Origin: Lumbricus rubellus
Taxonomy: Eukaryota; Annelida; Clitellata; Crassiclitellata; Lumbricidae
Assembly: GCA_945859605.1 (NCBI GenBank)
Contig: OX243814.1
Span: 23,701,686 to 23,765,685 of the forward strand
Length of the DNA: 64,000 nt
Direction of reading: 5' to 3'
A model generated the notes under the pieces. That model worked only from the letters and a program-made list of their open reading frames with translations. It was not told the DNA's origin and ran no database searches. Below are positions 61,401 to 64,000 of this stretch, piece after piece. A program made the position numbers and the translations under genes. The first letter of the stretch is position 1. Every line of letters starts with the position of its first letter.

Positions 61401-63155
61401 TAAATGCATTTTTGGATGCTTATACAAACTGTTAAATTGATATTTTTTGTAAATAGCATTATTACTTTTGTATTGAATTTTTAAAGTTGCTATTAATCTG
61501 AGTATAAACAAAAAGTGTTTGGTTCATTTGCCAGTTTATATCATTCACAGATATTTACTCTTTGTTATTGATTGATAAGTTGTTCTATTGATATAAGGCT
61601 TCAGAATGATGTTGAGAGGCTAAGAAAGTTGTGGACAGAATGCCAGCGAAGCTTAAAACATCGAATGCTACTATCTACCATTCAGCTGGTCAGAACTTGG
61701 GATCAAAGTCAGGTTAGATACTTGTGTTTTTTTCTCATCTACACAACCTAGCTTCAATGCTGATATCTATCATGTTCAGATTTTAAAGATCACAATTTGT
61801 GCTGCAGAAAAGAAAATTGTTGCTTTTCAGATTGACTTGTCAAGTCTCAAAGTCTTTTAGGTGATTAAATGATTGTTACAGATGCAGGTGGACTAAATTC
61901 AACCAGCACAATCTTTGCAGGAGTTATGTAGAACAAATAGGATAGGATACATCATATGAAGATATTATAAACATTGATATGAGGAAAATATATATAGATG
62001 AATACTCCTATTGATTTGGTATTTGTTTTATGATGCCTTTACACCGGAGTGCAGTTTTTCTGCAGCCGCAATATACTTGCTTACTTGCTATTTGAGGGTC
62101 CCATGGTTTCTATATTCTGCCAATCATGAACTTGTATTTAGTATTGTTTTTGCTGTCATTTATTGGCTTATTCTTTGTGAGCAGACTATTGTATTTCTGT
62201 ATGATGTCAACTAGGGTTCTGGTGACAGTGAATTTAGTCCAGAGCAGATGTTATGCGTGCTGAAGGCAGTTCAAGAAGATGGTGAACAATTATTGGATGA
62301 CTACGATCCAAGTGATCCTGCGGGGATTTGCCTTCGAGAACAGCTTTCGTACTGTGACAAGGTCCAGAAAAGACTTTCCGAGATGTGCGTTTATCAAAGT
62401 CTTTTCAAATTTACATTTCAACTGCCGATTTCGATTTATTTGCGCTAGTTTATCAGTTGAAGAGCAGTATTTTCTATGCTATAATTATATATATTGTCGT
62501 GCATGAAGCTAAACACGCTTAAGTGGTAATTCACAATTTTAGTACTGCATGAGCATACGTGTTGTGATTTAAAGTTTCAAAGTGCGATCCTTTGACTTGT
62601 ATCCATAGAAATTTATAAATTTAAGTTTCAACGTGCATTGCACACGGATGTAACTGATTAATTATTTTGATGCATTGCATTATTGTAAAATAAGTACGGC
62701 GCAGGTCTGTTGAATAAAAGATCTATGCTAGTTGCCAACAGTCTTGTAATATTTATGACCTCTTTTTAAAGATGATGTAAATATTTTAAATTTTATACAC
62801 TCAAATCAAATCAAGTTTATTGCTCCCATAAGAGAAAACAAATATGCAGCAGTTACATAATATGAGTTGCTAATAAAGCTAAGAATGCTAGATATAAATA
62901 CATGTGCAAACGAGTAGCAATTCCAGGGAAGCAATAGGAACCCCAGAAGGGAAGATCCCACTAGTTAGGGGCCCTAGATAACTGGCATTACGTTACTGAT
63001 TAATAAGTGCTTAGCTATTATTCCATTATGGTGTATGAAGCTAATGTTGGAACATAAACTTTTGCAGTGACAGTGAACCTGTTAGCACGTTGACCCCAGC
63101 AGTTGTTACCATTCCTTCTGATGAGTTGCCCAGTGAACAACACATGCAAGATGTG
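6817..63155 (+). CDS. DST/MACF1-like: Plakin-family cytolinker (spectraplakin, MACF1/dystonin-like), N-terminal 26 exons; gene continues past the window
   Basis: Twenty-six exons join in phase (3165 nt, 1055 codons, no stop); every intron I placed is GT-AG. Order: N-terminus (1-42), CH1 (about 45-150), CH2 (about 166-267), then a plakin domain of spectrin-like helices from about 282 onward with an embedded SH3 (about 865-922). CH1 shows [10 protein letters not shown] and [14 protein letters not shown]2 shows [14 protein letters not shown] and [17 protein letters not shown]. Tandem CH plus plakin domain is diagnostic of plakins. In the family the CH pair binds F-actin and the C-terminus binds microtubules or intermediate filaments, linking cytoskeletal systems and junctions. 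The segment [15 protein letters not shown] resembles a MACF1/dystonin N-terminus, so I favour a spectraplakin. Plectin cannot be excluded because the diagnostic C-terminus is absent. The 5' half has very large introns and the plakin half small ones. Confidence 0.93.
7085..7280 (-). mobile_element. tRNA-derived SINE, full-length-looking
   Basis: Read on the minus strand it starts GGGGCATGGTGGTGTAGTCG, which fits a pol III A box (TGGTGTAGTCG). A B box GGTTCGAATCC follows, then a body ending CTTGAAGGGGCGCTATA and an (ACAT)n tract (7044-7076 on the plus strand). The A and B boxes at tRNA-like spacing define a tRNA-derived SINE. Confidence 0.85.
11013..12345 (+). pseudogene. Decayed non-LTR retrotransposon, reverse-transcriptase region
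   Basis: Frame-shifted pieces read [26 protein letters not shown] and [11 protein letters not shown] segments, [14 protein letters not shown] (fingers/palm), [20 protein letters not shown] (palm) and a FADDQ-like catalytic remnant, then RIALGK. Many frameshifts and stops make it inactive. The normal catalytic motif would be (F/Y)xDD; here FADDQ survives in another frame. Confidence 0.85.
12838..13095. repeat. Dispersed repeat, copy 1 (pair with 55960-56230)
   Basis: Shares TTGGTCCAGA(GA)CTCTGAA and TTTTCAGTGCATCACTTTGC-like segments in the same order with 55960-56230. Class unknown. Confidence 0.55.
13890..14200. repeat. 18-bp imperfect tandem repeat
   Basis: The unit is close to GGTCCACTGTTCTGCATT, about 16-17 degenerate copies. 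Open frames of 93-95 codons exist on both strands because 18 is divisible by three. They encode only degenerate six-residue repeats and I do not consider them genes. Confidence 0.9.
14635..14682. repeat. Exact 24-bp tandem duplication
   Basis: GATATGTATACATACAGTAT plus TTCG occurs twice head to tail without a mismatch, which suggests a recent duplication. It is unrelated in sequence to the large minisatellite. Confidence 0.9.
14843..15279 (-). mobile_element. MITE of the same family, copy 2 (reverse)
   Basis: The same ends and core as copy 1 in reverse orientation (CCGGTAACATAGC at left, GGTTACCGGAAACACAACAA at right). Lies 95 bp from copy 3 in the same orientation. Confidence 0.9.
15375..15817 (-). 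mobile_element. MITE of the same family, copy 3 (reverse)
   Basis: The same family core (GTATACCCCACTAGTCTTTT) and ends. The central A/T tract differs in length from copy 2, so the two are separate insertions or an old tandem duplication. Confidence 0.9.
17511..17634 (-). mobile_element. SINE copy, internally deleted
   Basis: Same family as the copy at 7085. The body and GGGGCCCAGTGGTGTAGCGG-type head are present, but the B-box region is shortened. Confidence 0.75.
18010..18071 (+). CDS. DST/MACF1-like: Exon 2: start of CH1 domain
   Basis: 62-nt exon. It completes the split Asp codon (G|AT) and encodes residues 43-63, including [15 protein letters not shown], the first actinin-type actin-binding signature. 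Acceptor AACAG at 18009, donor CGG|GTAAAC, ending in phase 0. From family knowledge, alternative first exons of vertebrate plakins splice onto an exon beginning at this DERD position, and the phase here agrees. Confidence 0.95.
22081..25870. repeat. 24-bp minisatellite, about 158 units, with 168-bp higher-order structure
   Basis: The unit is GAGAGCTACTGCCATGGTGG plus TTGT (24 bp), each usually with a CCATGG. Over 3.79 kb the register never shifts, so there are essentially no indels. Two blocks are visible. In the left block (to about 23400) units read TTGTCAGAGC, with GACATGG and GGTAATT variants. In the right block units read TTGTGAGAGC, with ATTGTGG and GTCATGG variants arranged mainly as a seven-unit (168-bp) cycle closing with two GTCATGG units; five-, nine- and four-unit versions also occur. 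Open frames of 1274 and 1300 codons on opposite strands follow from a period divisible by three. It sits deep in intron 2. Confidence 0.98.
29640..29880 (+). pseudogene. LINE ORF2 C-terminal fragment
   Basis: Reads [20 protein letters not shown] then MEGKRK, followed after a frameshift by [24 protein letters not shown] sequence. The same family as the 39489 fragment. Inactive. Confidence 0.8.
30092..30487 (+). mobile_element. MITE of the same family, copy 4
   Basis: Shorter copy (about 396 bp) with a reduced central A/T tract but intact terminal inverted repeats. In intron 2. Confidence 0.9.
32564..32656 (+). CDS. DST/MACF1-like: Exon 3: CH1 domain, middle
   Basis: 93 nt, phase 0 to 0, residues 64-94. 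The core is [20 protein letters not shown], the conserved CH1 helix motif. Acceptor GTAG at 32563, donor GTGAGT at 32657. A hAT-type element begins only 72 bases after the donor. Confidence 0.95.
32729..33862. mobile_element. Non-autonomous hAT-type DNA transposon, 1134 bp
   Basis: The left end CAGTGCTGTCCAAC and right end GTTGGACAGCACTG are perfect 14-bp inverted repeats. The element is flanked by an exact 8-bp duplication CTCTAGCA at 32721-32728 and 33863-33870. An 8-bp target duplication and CAGTG...CACTG ends define the hAT superfamily. Subterminal GC-rich GCGGCCCGCGGGCCGC repeats are present. The interior has no transposase-sized ORF. The intact duplication points to a fairly recent insertion in intron 3. 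Confidence 0.95.
34501..34563. repeat. (GAT)n microsatellite
   Basis: About 21 uninterrupted GAT copies in intron 3, some 210 bp before exon 4. Confidence 0.98.
34775..34852 (+). CDS. DST/MACF1-like: Exon 4: CH1 domain
   Basis: 78 nt, phase 0 to 0, residues 95-120: [20 protein letters not shown] and onward. It aligns with the family motif around RMRFHxLQNVQ. Cys replaces the usual Phe at the residue before His. Acceptor TTTTCAG, donor GGG|GTACGT. Confidence 0.93.
35468..35675. repeat. AGTC-based compound tandem repeat
   Basis: Runs of (AGTC)n are interrupted by ATTGAGTC, forming a roughly 16-20-bp compound unit. It lies in intron 4, about 200 bp upstream of exon 5. Confidence 0.9.
35873..35965 (+). 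CDS. DST/MACF1-like: Exon 5: CH1 domain, C-terminal part
   Basis: 93 nt, phase 0 to 0, residues 121-151. It contains [20 protein letters not shown] followed by IWTFILHFQ, the second actin-binding signature; Phe stands where vertebrate members usually have Ile. Acceptor GTTAG, donor CAG|GTTCGT. A 13.2-kb intron follows that holds candidate alternative first exons. Confidence 0.95.
36368..36570 (-). mobile_element. tRNA-derived SINE copy
   Basis: Same family; on the plus strand it contains GAGGTGGATTCGAACC (reverse B box) and ends ATACCACCGTTCCCCA (reverse A box and 5' end). Diverged from the 7085 copy by scattered substitutions. Confidence 0.85.
36987..37140 (-). mobile_element. SINE copy, truncated at the B box
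   Basis: The body matches the other copies, but sequence homology stops just after the GGATTCGAACC box. The A-box half is missing (5' truncated). It lies about 420 bp from the preceding copy in the same orientation. Confidence 0.8.
38630..38712. repeat. (GGAT)n microsatellite
   Basis: About 20 GGAT copies, creating apparent Met-Asp-Gly-Trp and Pro-Ser-Ile-His repeat ORFs on the two strands. Non-coding. Confidence 0.97.
38955..39692 (+). pseudogene. LINE remnant, RT N-part joined to C-terminal part
   Basis: First part reads [20 protein letters not shown] (start of an RT domain); the second part reads [20 protein letters not shown] and [20 protein letters not shown] to a stop near 39692. The catalytic middle is missing, so this is an internally deleted copy. 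Confidence 0.82.
41146..41367 (+). CDS. Candidate alternative first exon A (unrecognised N-terminus splicing into CH2)
   Basis: An open frame starts at ATG 41146, preceded by an in-frame TGA at 41110, and runs 222 nt (74 codons) to CAG|GTAAAT at 41368. It ends in phase 0, matching the exon 6 acceptor, so transcription from here would give a CH2-only isoform. The peptide begins [20 protein letters not shown] and ends FVTHALQ. It is basic, rich in Trp, Tyr and Leu, and I do not recognise it. Phase agreement has a 1-in-3 chance probability, and no independent domain match supports it. It could be a chance ORF; RNA evidence is needed. Confidence 0.35.
41719..42294. repeat. 41-bp tandem repeat, 14 units
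   Basis: The unit contains TTAATTAACCCTTGAGACGC followed by ATCAACAAATGGTGCAGGAAC. Units differ mainly at GAGACGC/GAGGCGC/GAGATGC and AAATGG/AAACGG/AAACAG, partly alternating as an 82-bp dimer. The unit is not a multiple of three and has stops, so it is non-coding. It lies in intron 5 between candidate first exons A and B. Confidence 0.97.
43107..43400 (-). mobile_element. Probable LINE 3' end with TAAG tail
   Basis: (TAAG)5 followed by CCGTTTATTGACAAAGCATC looks like the reversed 3' end and microsatellite tail of a CR1/L2-type element. A self-complementary pair, GGGTCAATCC and GGATTGACCC, lies at about 43217 and 43254. No ORF. Confidence 0.45.
44700..45376 (+). promoter_or_regulatory. CpG-rich leader/putative internal promoter region
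   Basis: This stretch has far more CG dinucleotides than the flanking intron, including CGTCGTCGTCG near 44728 and TCGTCGTCGTCG near 44938, plus GCTGCTGCTGCTGCAG near 44876. A TATA-like ATTTATATGA lies near 44585. It directly precedes candidate first exon B. Short upstream ORFs such as the ATG at 45340 are present. The promoter role is inferred from composition and position only. Confidence 0.35.
45377..45664 (+). CDS. Candidate alternative first exon B: Cys-rich/basic N-terminus for a CH2-only isoform
   Basis: ATG 45377 follows an in-frame TGA at 45341, and the frame runs 288 nt (96 codons) to GCG|GTAATG at 45665. It ends in phase 0, compatible with the CH2 exon at 49157. The peptide starts [19 protein letters not shown], has further [14 protein letters not shown] cysteines, and ends with a basic [12 protein letters not shown] stretch. 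It lies in a locally CpG-rich segment (about 44700-45660) unlike the surrounding intron, which suggests a promoter. In the family, CH2-only isoforms from internal promoters are known (Shot-C, dystonin isoform 3). The N-terminal cysteines could be palmitoylated (inference). This is the better supported of the two candidates. Confidence 0.55.
46149..46563 (+). mobile_element. MITE of the same family, copy 5
   Basis: Complete copy with both inverted ends, in intron 5 about 480 bp after candidate first exon B. Confidence 0.9.
49157..49323 (+). CDS. DST/MACF1-like: Exon 6: CH2 domain, first half
   Basis: 167 nt, residues 152-206 plus two bases of Arg207. It encodes [16 protein letters not shown] then [18 protein letters not shown], an unmistakable CH2. 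Acceptor GTGTAG, donor AG|GTAAAT. This is the point where the CH1-containing form and the candidate CH2-only forms would converge. Confidence 0.96.
49408..49478 (-). mobile_element. SINE 3'-tail fragment
   Basis: A TTTATATAGCACCTCTTCAAG tail followed by CTCAGAGG...GGTGCTCC matches the 3' part of the SINE family. Similar short tails lie near 10171, 16165, 16225, 16385, 19422 and 29328. Confidence 0.6.
50688..50712. repeat. (CAG)n microsatellite
   Basis: About eight CAG copies in intron 6. It gives an apparent poly-Gln end to a non-coding ORF. Confidence 0.95.
51250..51365 (+). CDS. DST/MACF1-like: Exon 7: CH2 domain, second half
   Basis: 116 nt, residues 207-245. It completes AG|A (Arg) and reads PDLVDFGRV, then [20 protein letters not shown] and DPE. 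Acceptor ATTTAG, donor GAAG|GTAGGA (phase 1). Confidence 0.96.
51468..51600 (+). pseudogene. LINE C-terminal fragment, second family
   Basis: Reads [20 protein letters not shown] then [18 protein letters not shown] and a TGA, followed by an ATGATGA-type tail. It is the C-terminus of a retrotransposon RT protein of a different family from the 39489 copy. 5' truncated, in intron 7. Confidence 0.75.
51787..51893 (+). CDS. DST/MACF1-like: Exon 8: end of CH2 and linker to the plakin domain
   Basis: 107 nt, residues 246-281. [20 protein letters not shown] followed by DRFPNVP closes CH2. This segment is almost invariant among plakins. Acceptor GATTAG, donor AAC|GTAAGC (phase 0). Confidence 0.96.
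52120..52239 (+). CDS. DST/MACF1-like: Exon 9: first plakin-domain spectrin-like helix
   Basis: 120 nt, phase 0 to 0, residues 282-321. [20 protein letters not shown] then [14 protein letters not shown] matches the family pattern of a Trp-containing helix followed by (R/K)xFP. Acceptor ATTTAG, donor AAG|GTTCGT. Confidence 0.92.
52841..52936 (+). CDS. DST/MACF1-like: Exon 10: plakin domain
   Basis: 96 nt, phase 0 to 0, residues 322-353: [20 protein letters not shown] and onward. It corresponds to the YNQYxxFKExEIPxKExxK segment of vertebrate plakins. Acceptor CTGTAG, donor CAG|GTTAGA. Confidence 0.9.
53490..53623 (+). CDS. DST/MACF1-like: Exon 11: plakin domain
   Basis: 134 nt, residues 354-397 plus two bases of residue 398. 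It contains [20 protein letters not shown], equivalent to the EKEWGKLxxAxLEREK helix. Acceptor TTGTAG, donor AG|GTATTC (a weak donor, supported by phase and homology). Confidence 0.9.
54032..54125 (+). CDS. DST/MACF1-like: Exon 12: plakin domain
   Basis: 94 nt, residues 398-429. After the split Arg codon it reads [20 protein letters not shown] then [11 protein letters not shown], matching the ERLExLxxIAxK helix and its partner. Acceptor TTTCAG, donor GAG|GTAAGC. Confidence 0.9.
54421..54584 (+). CDS. DST/MACF1-like: Exon 13: plakin domain
   Basis: 164 nt, residues 430-483 plus two bases. It contains [20 protein letters not shown] and IMSDGQAL, a helix that aligns with the family region where the plakin protein measures a DG(K/R) turn. 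Acceptor GCTTAG, donor CG|GTTAGA. Confidence 0.9.
55006..55285 (+). CDS. DST/MACF1-like: Exon 14: plakin domain, long exon
   Basis: 280 nt, the largest coding exon here, residues 484-577. It ends [16 protein letters not shown], equivalent to the conserved xxLLxWVxExQ helix start. The middle ([20 protein letters not shown]) is a Pro/Ser/Thr linker, in the position where vertebrate MACF1/dystonin carry a variable linker. Acceptor ATTAG, donor CAG|GTTAAC. Confidence 0.92.
55610..55738 (+). CDS. DST/MACF1-like: Exon 15: plakin domain
   Basis: 129 nt, phase 0 to 0, residues 578-620. [20 protein letters not shown] corresponds to the VExxLExHxxxHxxIExF helix. Acceptor TATAG, donor AAG|GTGACA. Confidence 0.9.
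55960..56230. repeat. Dispersed repeat, copy 2
   Basis: Diverged partner of 12838-13095: TTGGTCCAGAACTCTGAATA, then CTCTTAGTTTTTAGTGCATT, in the same order. In intron 15. Confidence 0.55.
56432..56509 (+). CDS. DST/MACF1-like: Exon 16: plakin domain
   Basis: 78 nt, phase 0 to 0, residues 621-646. [16 protein letters not shown] matches the family YxExLxxLExQYxKLL helix. Acceptor TTTCAG, donor TTT|GTAAGC. It is short, but homology and phase both fit. Confidence 0.86.
56700..57055. repeat. GC-rich island, probable inserted repeat
   Basis: About 350 bp much richer in G+C and CpG than the flanking intron 16, with open frames on both strands (62-106 codons) lacking domain motifs. GGTTTGCCATTGCCTTCCCC and GGTCGCACCACGAG look like repeat rather than coding sequence. 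No clear terminal repeats or target duplication. Confidence 0.5.
57719..57880 (+). CDS. DST/MACF1-like: Exon 17: plakin domain
   Basis: 162 nt, phase 0 to 0, residues 647-700. [20 protein letters not shown] is the counterpart of the LNEKEEEExxYDWS motif that ends one plakin spectrin repeat; the acidic run is reduced here. Acceptor TTGTAG, donor CAG|GTACCA. Confidence 0.92.
58425..58529 (+). CDS. DST/MACF1-like: Exon 18: plakin domain
   Basis: 105 nt, phase 0 to 0, residues 701-735. [19 protein letters not shown] parallels the conserved (L/E)xxHPAxxTIE segment. Acceptor TTACAG, donor CAG|GTGACA. The open frame continues into the intron to 58862 without homology, which I read as readthrough by chance. 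Confidence 0.92.
59074..59169 (+). CDS. DST/MACF1-like: Exon 19: plakin domain
   Basis: 96 nt, phase 0 to 0, residues 736-767. [20 protein letters not shown] matches the QxxWxxQLCxCVExHxKEN helix. Acceptor GTCAG, donor GAG|GTCAGA (weak). Confidence 0.92.
59505..59665 (-). pseudogene. LINE C-terminal fragment, minus strand
   Basis: On the minus strand it reads [20 protein letters not shown] then [11 protein letters not shown] up to a stop, typical of LINE RT protein C-termini. Truncated, in intron 19. Confidence 0.7.
59802..59924 (+). CDS. DST/MACF1-like: Exon 20: plakin domain
   Basis: 123 nt, phase 0 to 0, residues 768-808. It starts [20 protein letters not shown], equivalent to the YFxFFxDAxE segment that follows exon 19 in vertebrate homologues. 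Acceptor TTCAG, donor CAG|GTAAAC. Confidence 0.9.
60048..60110 (+). CDS. DST/MACF1-like: Exon 21: plakin domain, short exon before the SH3
   Basis: 63 nt, phase 0 to 0, residues 809-829, [20 protein letters not shown] plus Lys. It lies where the family has the (R/H)LEDLLQxxxxEKE helix. Acceptor AACAG, donor AAG|GTAAGG. Confidence 0.86.
60505..60580 (+). repeat. Short repeat with (ATA)n lead and GGCGCC end
   Basis: ATAATAATAATAATTACGACGATTTATATGGTGCAGTAACACAGCCATGCC-type sequence (key part GTAACACAGCCATGCCGTTA). Related copies are at 36053-36125 (plus) and 54716-54775 (minus). Confidence 0.5.
60720..60869 (+). CDS. DST/MACF1-like: Exon 22: plakin helix and start of embedded SH3
   Basis: 150 nt, phase 0 to 0, residues 830-879. 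After a helix ([17 protein letters not shown]) it begins the SH3 with [15 protein letters not shown], equivalent to xxxIxAxCDYRQxE. Acceptor TACAG, donor AGT|GTAAGT. Confidence 0.9.
61017..61171 (+). CDS. DST/MACF1-like: Exon 23: SH3 domain core
   Basis: 155 nt, residues 880-930 plus two bases. It carries [31 protein letters not shown] and RIPPP, the plakin SH3 pattern (GDEC, xxWKVxSxxGxExxVPSVCF, PPP). In known plakins this SH3 is a packed structural module lacking a usable proline-motif groove. Donor GG|GTGAGA. Confidence 0.95.
61598..61712 (+). CDS. DST/MACF1-like: Exon 24: plakin domain after the SH3
   Basis: 115 nt, residues 931-969. The acceptor is AAG at 61597; the alternative AG at 61604 would give an immediate in-frame stop. 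[20 protein letters not shown] matches the LxxxYxxVLxLWHxxHxxMKS helix. Donor CAG|GTTAGA. Confidence 0.92.
62215..62384 (+). CDS. DST/MACF1-like: Exon 25: plakin domain
   Basis: 170 nt, residues 970-1025 plus two bases. It has [16 protein letters not shown] and [17 protein letters not shown]. The first aligns with the LxxxFExFLxDSxxSxxF turn and the second with the helix that follows it. Acceptor ACTAG, donor AT|GTGCGT. Confidence 0.87.
62800..62960 (-). mobile_element. Probable LINE 3' end with TCAAA tail
   Basis: (TCAAA)n TCAAGTTTATTGCTCCCATA resembles the reversed tail of a non-LTR element. No coding part. In intron 25. Confidence 0.4.
63068..63155 (+). CDS. DST/MACF1-like: Exon 26: last exon placed with confidence
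   Basis: 88 nt, residues 1026-1055. After the split Ile it reads [20 protein letters not shown] then PSEQHMQDV, a Ser/Thr/Pro-rich linker without clear homology. It is accepted because acceptor (TTTGCAG), donor (GTG|GTTAGT) and phase all fit. The next coding exon is either the tentative one at 63310 or lies beyond the window. Confidence 0.75.
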
Positions 63156-63309
63156 GTTAGTAGTATTTATCTGCTTTATTATATTTCTTGTAAAATGGCT
63201 GAATTAGTTATTGGAAAACACCATTCAGCATTAAAGTCTTTTACATGTGCATTTTGTGCATTTCACATTGGTCCTGCAAGGAATGGAATAGATTGCTAAT
63301 GTATTTCAG

Positions 63310-63387
63310 GAGCTGAAACTATTTATCCTTCGAAAACGCCTTAGAACTGAGTTTATGTTACTGCCCTTTGTGCCTTTTGATATCTAA
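63310..63387 (+). CDS. DST/MACF1-like: Tentative exon 27 or alternative terminal exon
   Basis: A good acceptor (TATTTCAG) at 63309 in phase 0 opens a frame reading ELKLFILRKRLRTEF and continuing to a TAA at 63385-63387. It could be a short exon using a weak GT (for example at 63351 or 63370), an alternative 3' end giving a truncated isoform, or a chance site. Homology is too weak to decide. Confidence 0.25.
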   Translation, partial: ELKLFILRKRLRTEFMLLPFVPFDI

Positions 63388-64000
63388 ATGCAGTTCACTG
63401 ATTAAGTTGTTAGCTAGTATTCCATATATTTCTGCATTCTTTTTAAATTTAATTGATTAAGAAGATAACGATAATGGTGATGATAATTAAAATAATAATA
63501 ATAATAAATCGAATTGTAATAGTGTAGTGTGGACTTGTTGACATATCTGGATATGACACAGCTCACATTAACTGGGATGTATGTAAAAAGGATAATGATG
63601 ATACCCTTAAAAGGTCAGAGCGAACAGCAATACATTTTCCAAACACTTGTCTAAATGTAGGGGATGCTTCTTATACTTGCCAACAGAGGACAGCAGCAAC
63701 ATCTTGCATTAGCATTGCATCTGGTTGAAGAGGCTAATATTAATTTAGATTTCATTGCAGTTCTTGAATGCTACACAAAAAGATTTGGCATGTTCAGTTC
63801 GTAGCTATTGTAATTAGACACAACTTTACATTAAGCGGTTAAAAGTCCAGAGAGTAATAGCAATAATAATAATAATTGTTTGGTTTCAGCAATAAGTTTG
63901 TCTGACAGTATGTTAGTTTTTGATTGTATACTTCTTTGTGCATATTACGGTAGATCTAAGTCTTTATCAGTTACATTTCTTTGCAAGACAGCATTTCTTA
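63388..64000. other. Right-edge sequence, probably intronic
   Basis: AT-rich with short AAT/ATA runs near 63480-63510 and 63860. A 48-codon frame from the ATG at 63664 (QQHLALALHLVEEANINLDF inside it) looks protein-like but has no clear splice links in phase. I do not annotate it as a gene. Confidence 0.4.

Larger units (their letters stand above)
49324..63067. other. Short introns 6-25 of the plakin half
   Basis: Most are 0.1-1.9 kb. Notable contents: SINE tail (49408-49478), CAG tract (50688-50712), LINE fragment (51468-51600), repeats sharing GGCGCC-type ends (54716-54775 and 60505-60580), dispersed repeat (about 55960-56230), GC-rich island (56700-57055), minus-strand LINE fragment (59505-59665), TA-rich tract (60200-60255) and a LINE-like 3' end (62800-62960). 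The remainder has no recognisable feature. Confidence 0.6.

Noticed and set aside
61605..61712. Alternative acceptor at 61604 for exon 24
   Set aside because: In the required phase it meets a TAA within six codons, whereas the AG at 61597 gives the homologous helix.

Overview
This is animal nuclear genomic DNA: AT-rich, with GT-AG introns and dense repeats. No bacterial, viral or organellar gene is recognisable. I cannot identify the species. The CH and plakin sequences are clearly homologous to vertebrate plakins but diverged, so I infer an invertebrate, possibly a non-bilaterian such as a sponge (weak inference).

The window is dominated by one plus-strand gene, a plakin/spectraplakin cytolinker of the MACF1/dystonin/plectin/Shot type. 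I could chain 26 exons with matching splice phases, from an ATG at 6817 to the donor after 63155. Together they give 3165 nt (1055 codons) with no internal stop. They encode a short N-terminus, two calponin-homology (CH) domains forming an actin-binding domain (about residues 45-267), and most of a spectrin-like plakin domain with its embedded SH3 (about residues 865-922). The gene continues beyond the right edge. The usual C-terminal modules (spectrin-repeat rod, EF-hands, GAR or plakin repeats) are not in the window.

Layout: 1-6766 is upstream or 5'UTR-intron sequence with a MITE and microsatellites. Exons 1-5 (6817-35965) are spread over 29 kb with introns of 11.1, 14.5, 2.1 and 1.0 kb. 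Intron 5 (13.2 kb) carries two candidate alternative first exons, at 41146-41367 and 45377-45664. Both end in phase 0, as does exon 5, so either would give a CH2-only isoform lacking CH1. Exons 6-26 (49157-63155) are compact, with most introns 0.1-1.9 kb.

The introns hold most of the unusual structure. A 3.8-kb, 24-bp minisatellite lies at 22081-25870 with no register shift and a 168-bp higher-order period. A 41-bp x 14 array lies at 41719-42294 and an 18-bp array at about 13890-14200. Five copies of one long-TIR MITE family are present. A 1.13-kb non-autonomous hAT element has a perfect 8-bp target duplication. Minus-strand tRNA-derived SINEs and several decayed LINE reverse-transcriptase fragments complete the picture. 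Long ORFs over the tandem arrays are best explained by repeat periods divisible by three, not by genes.
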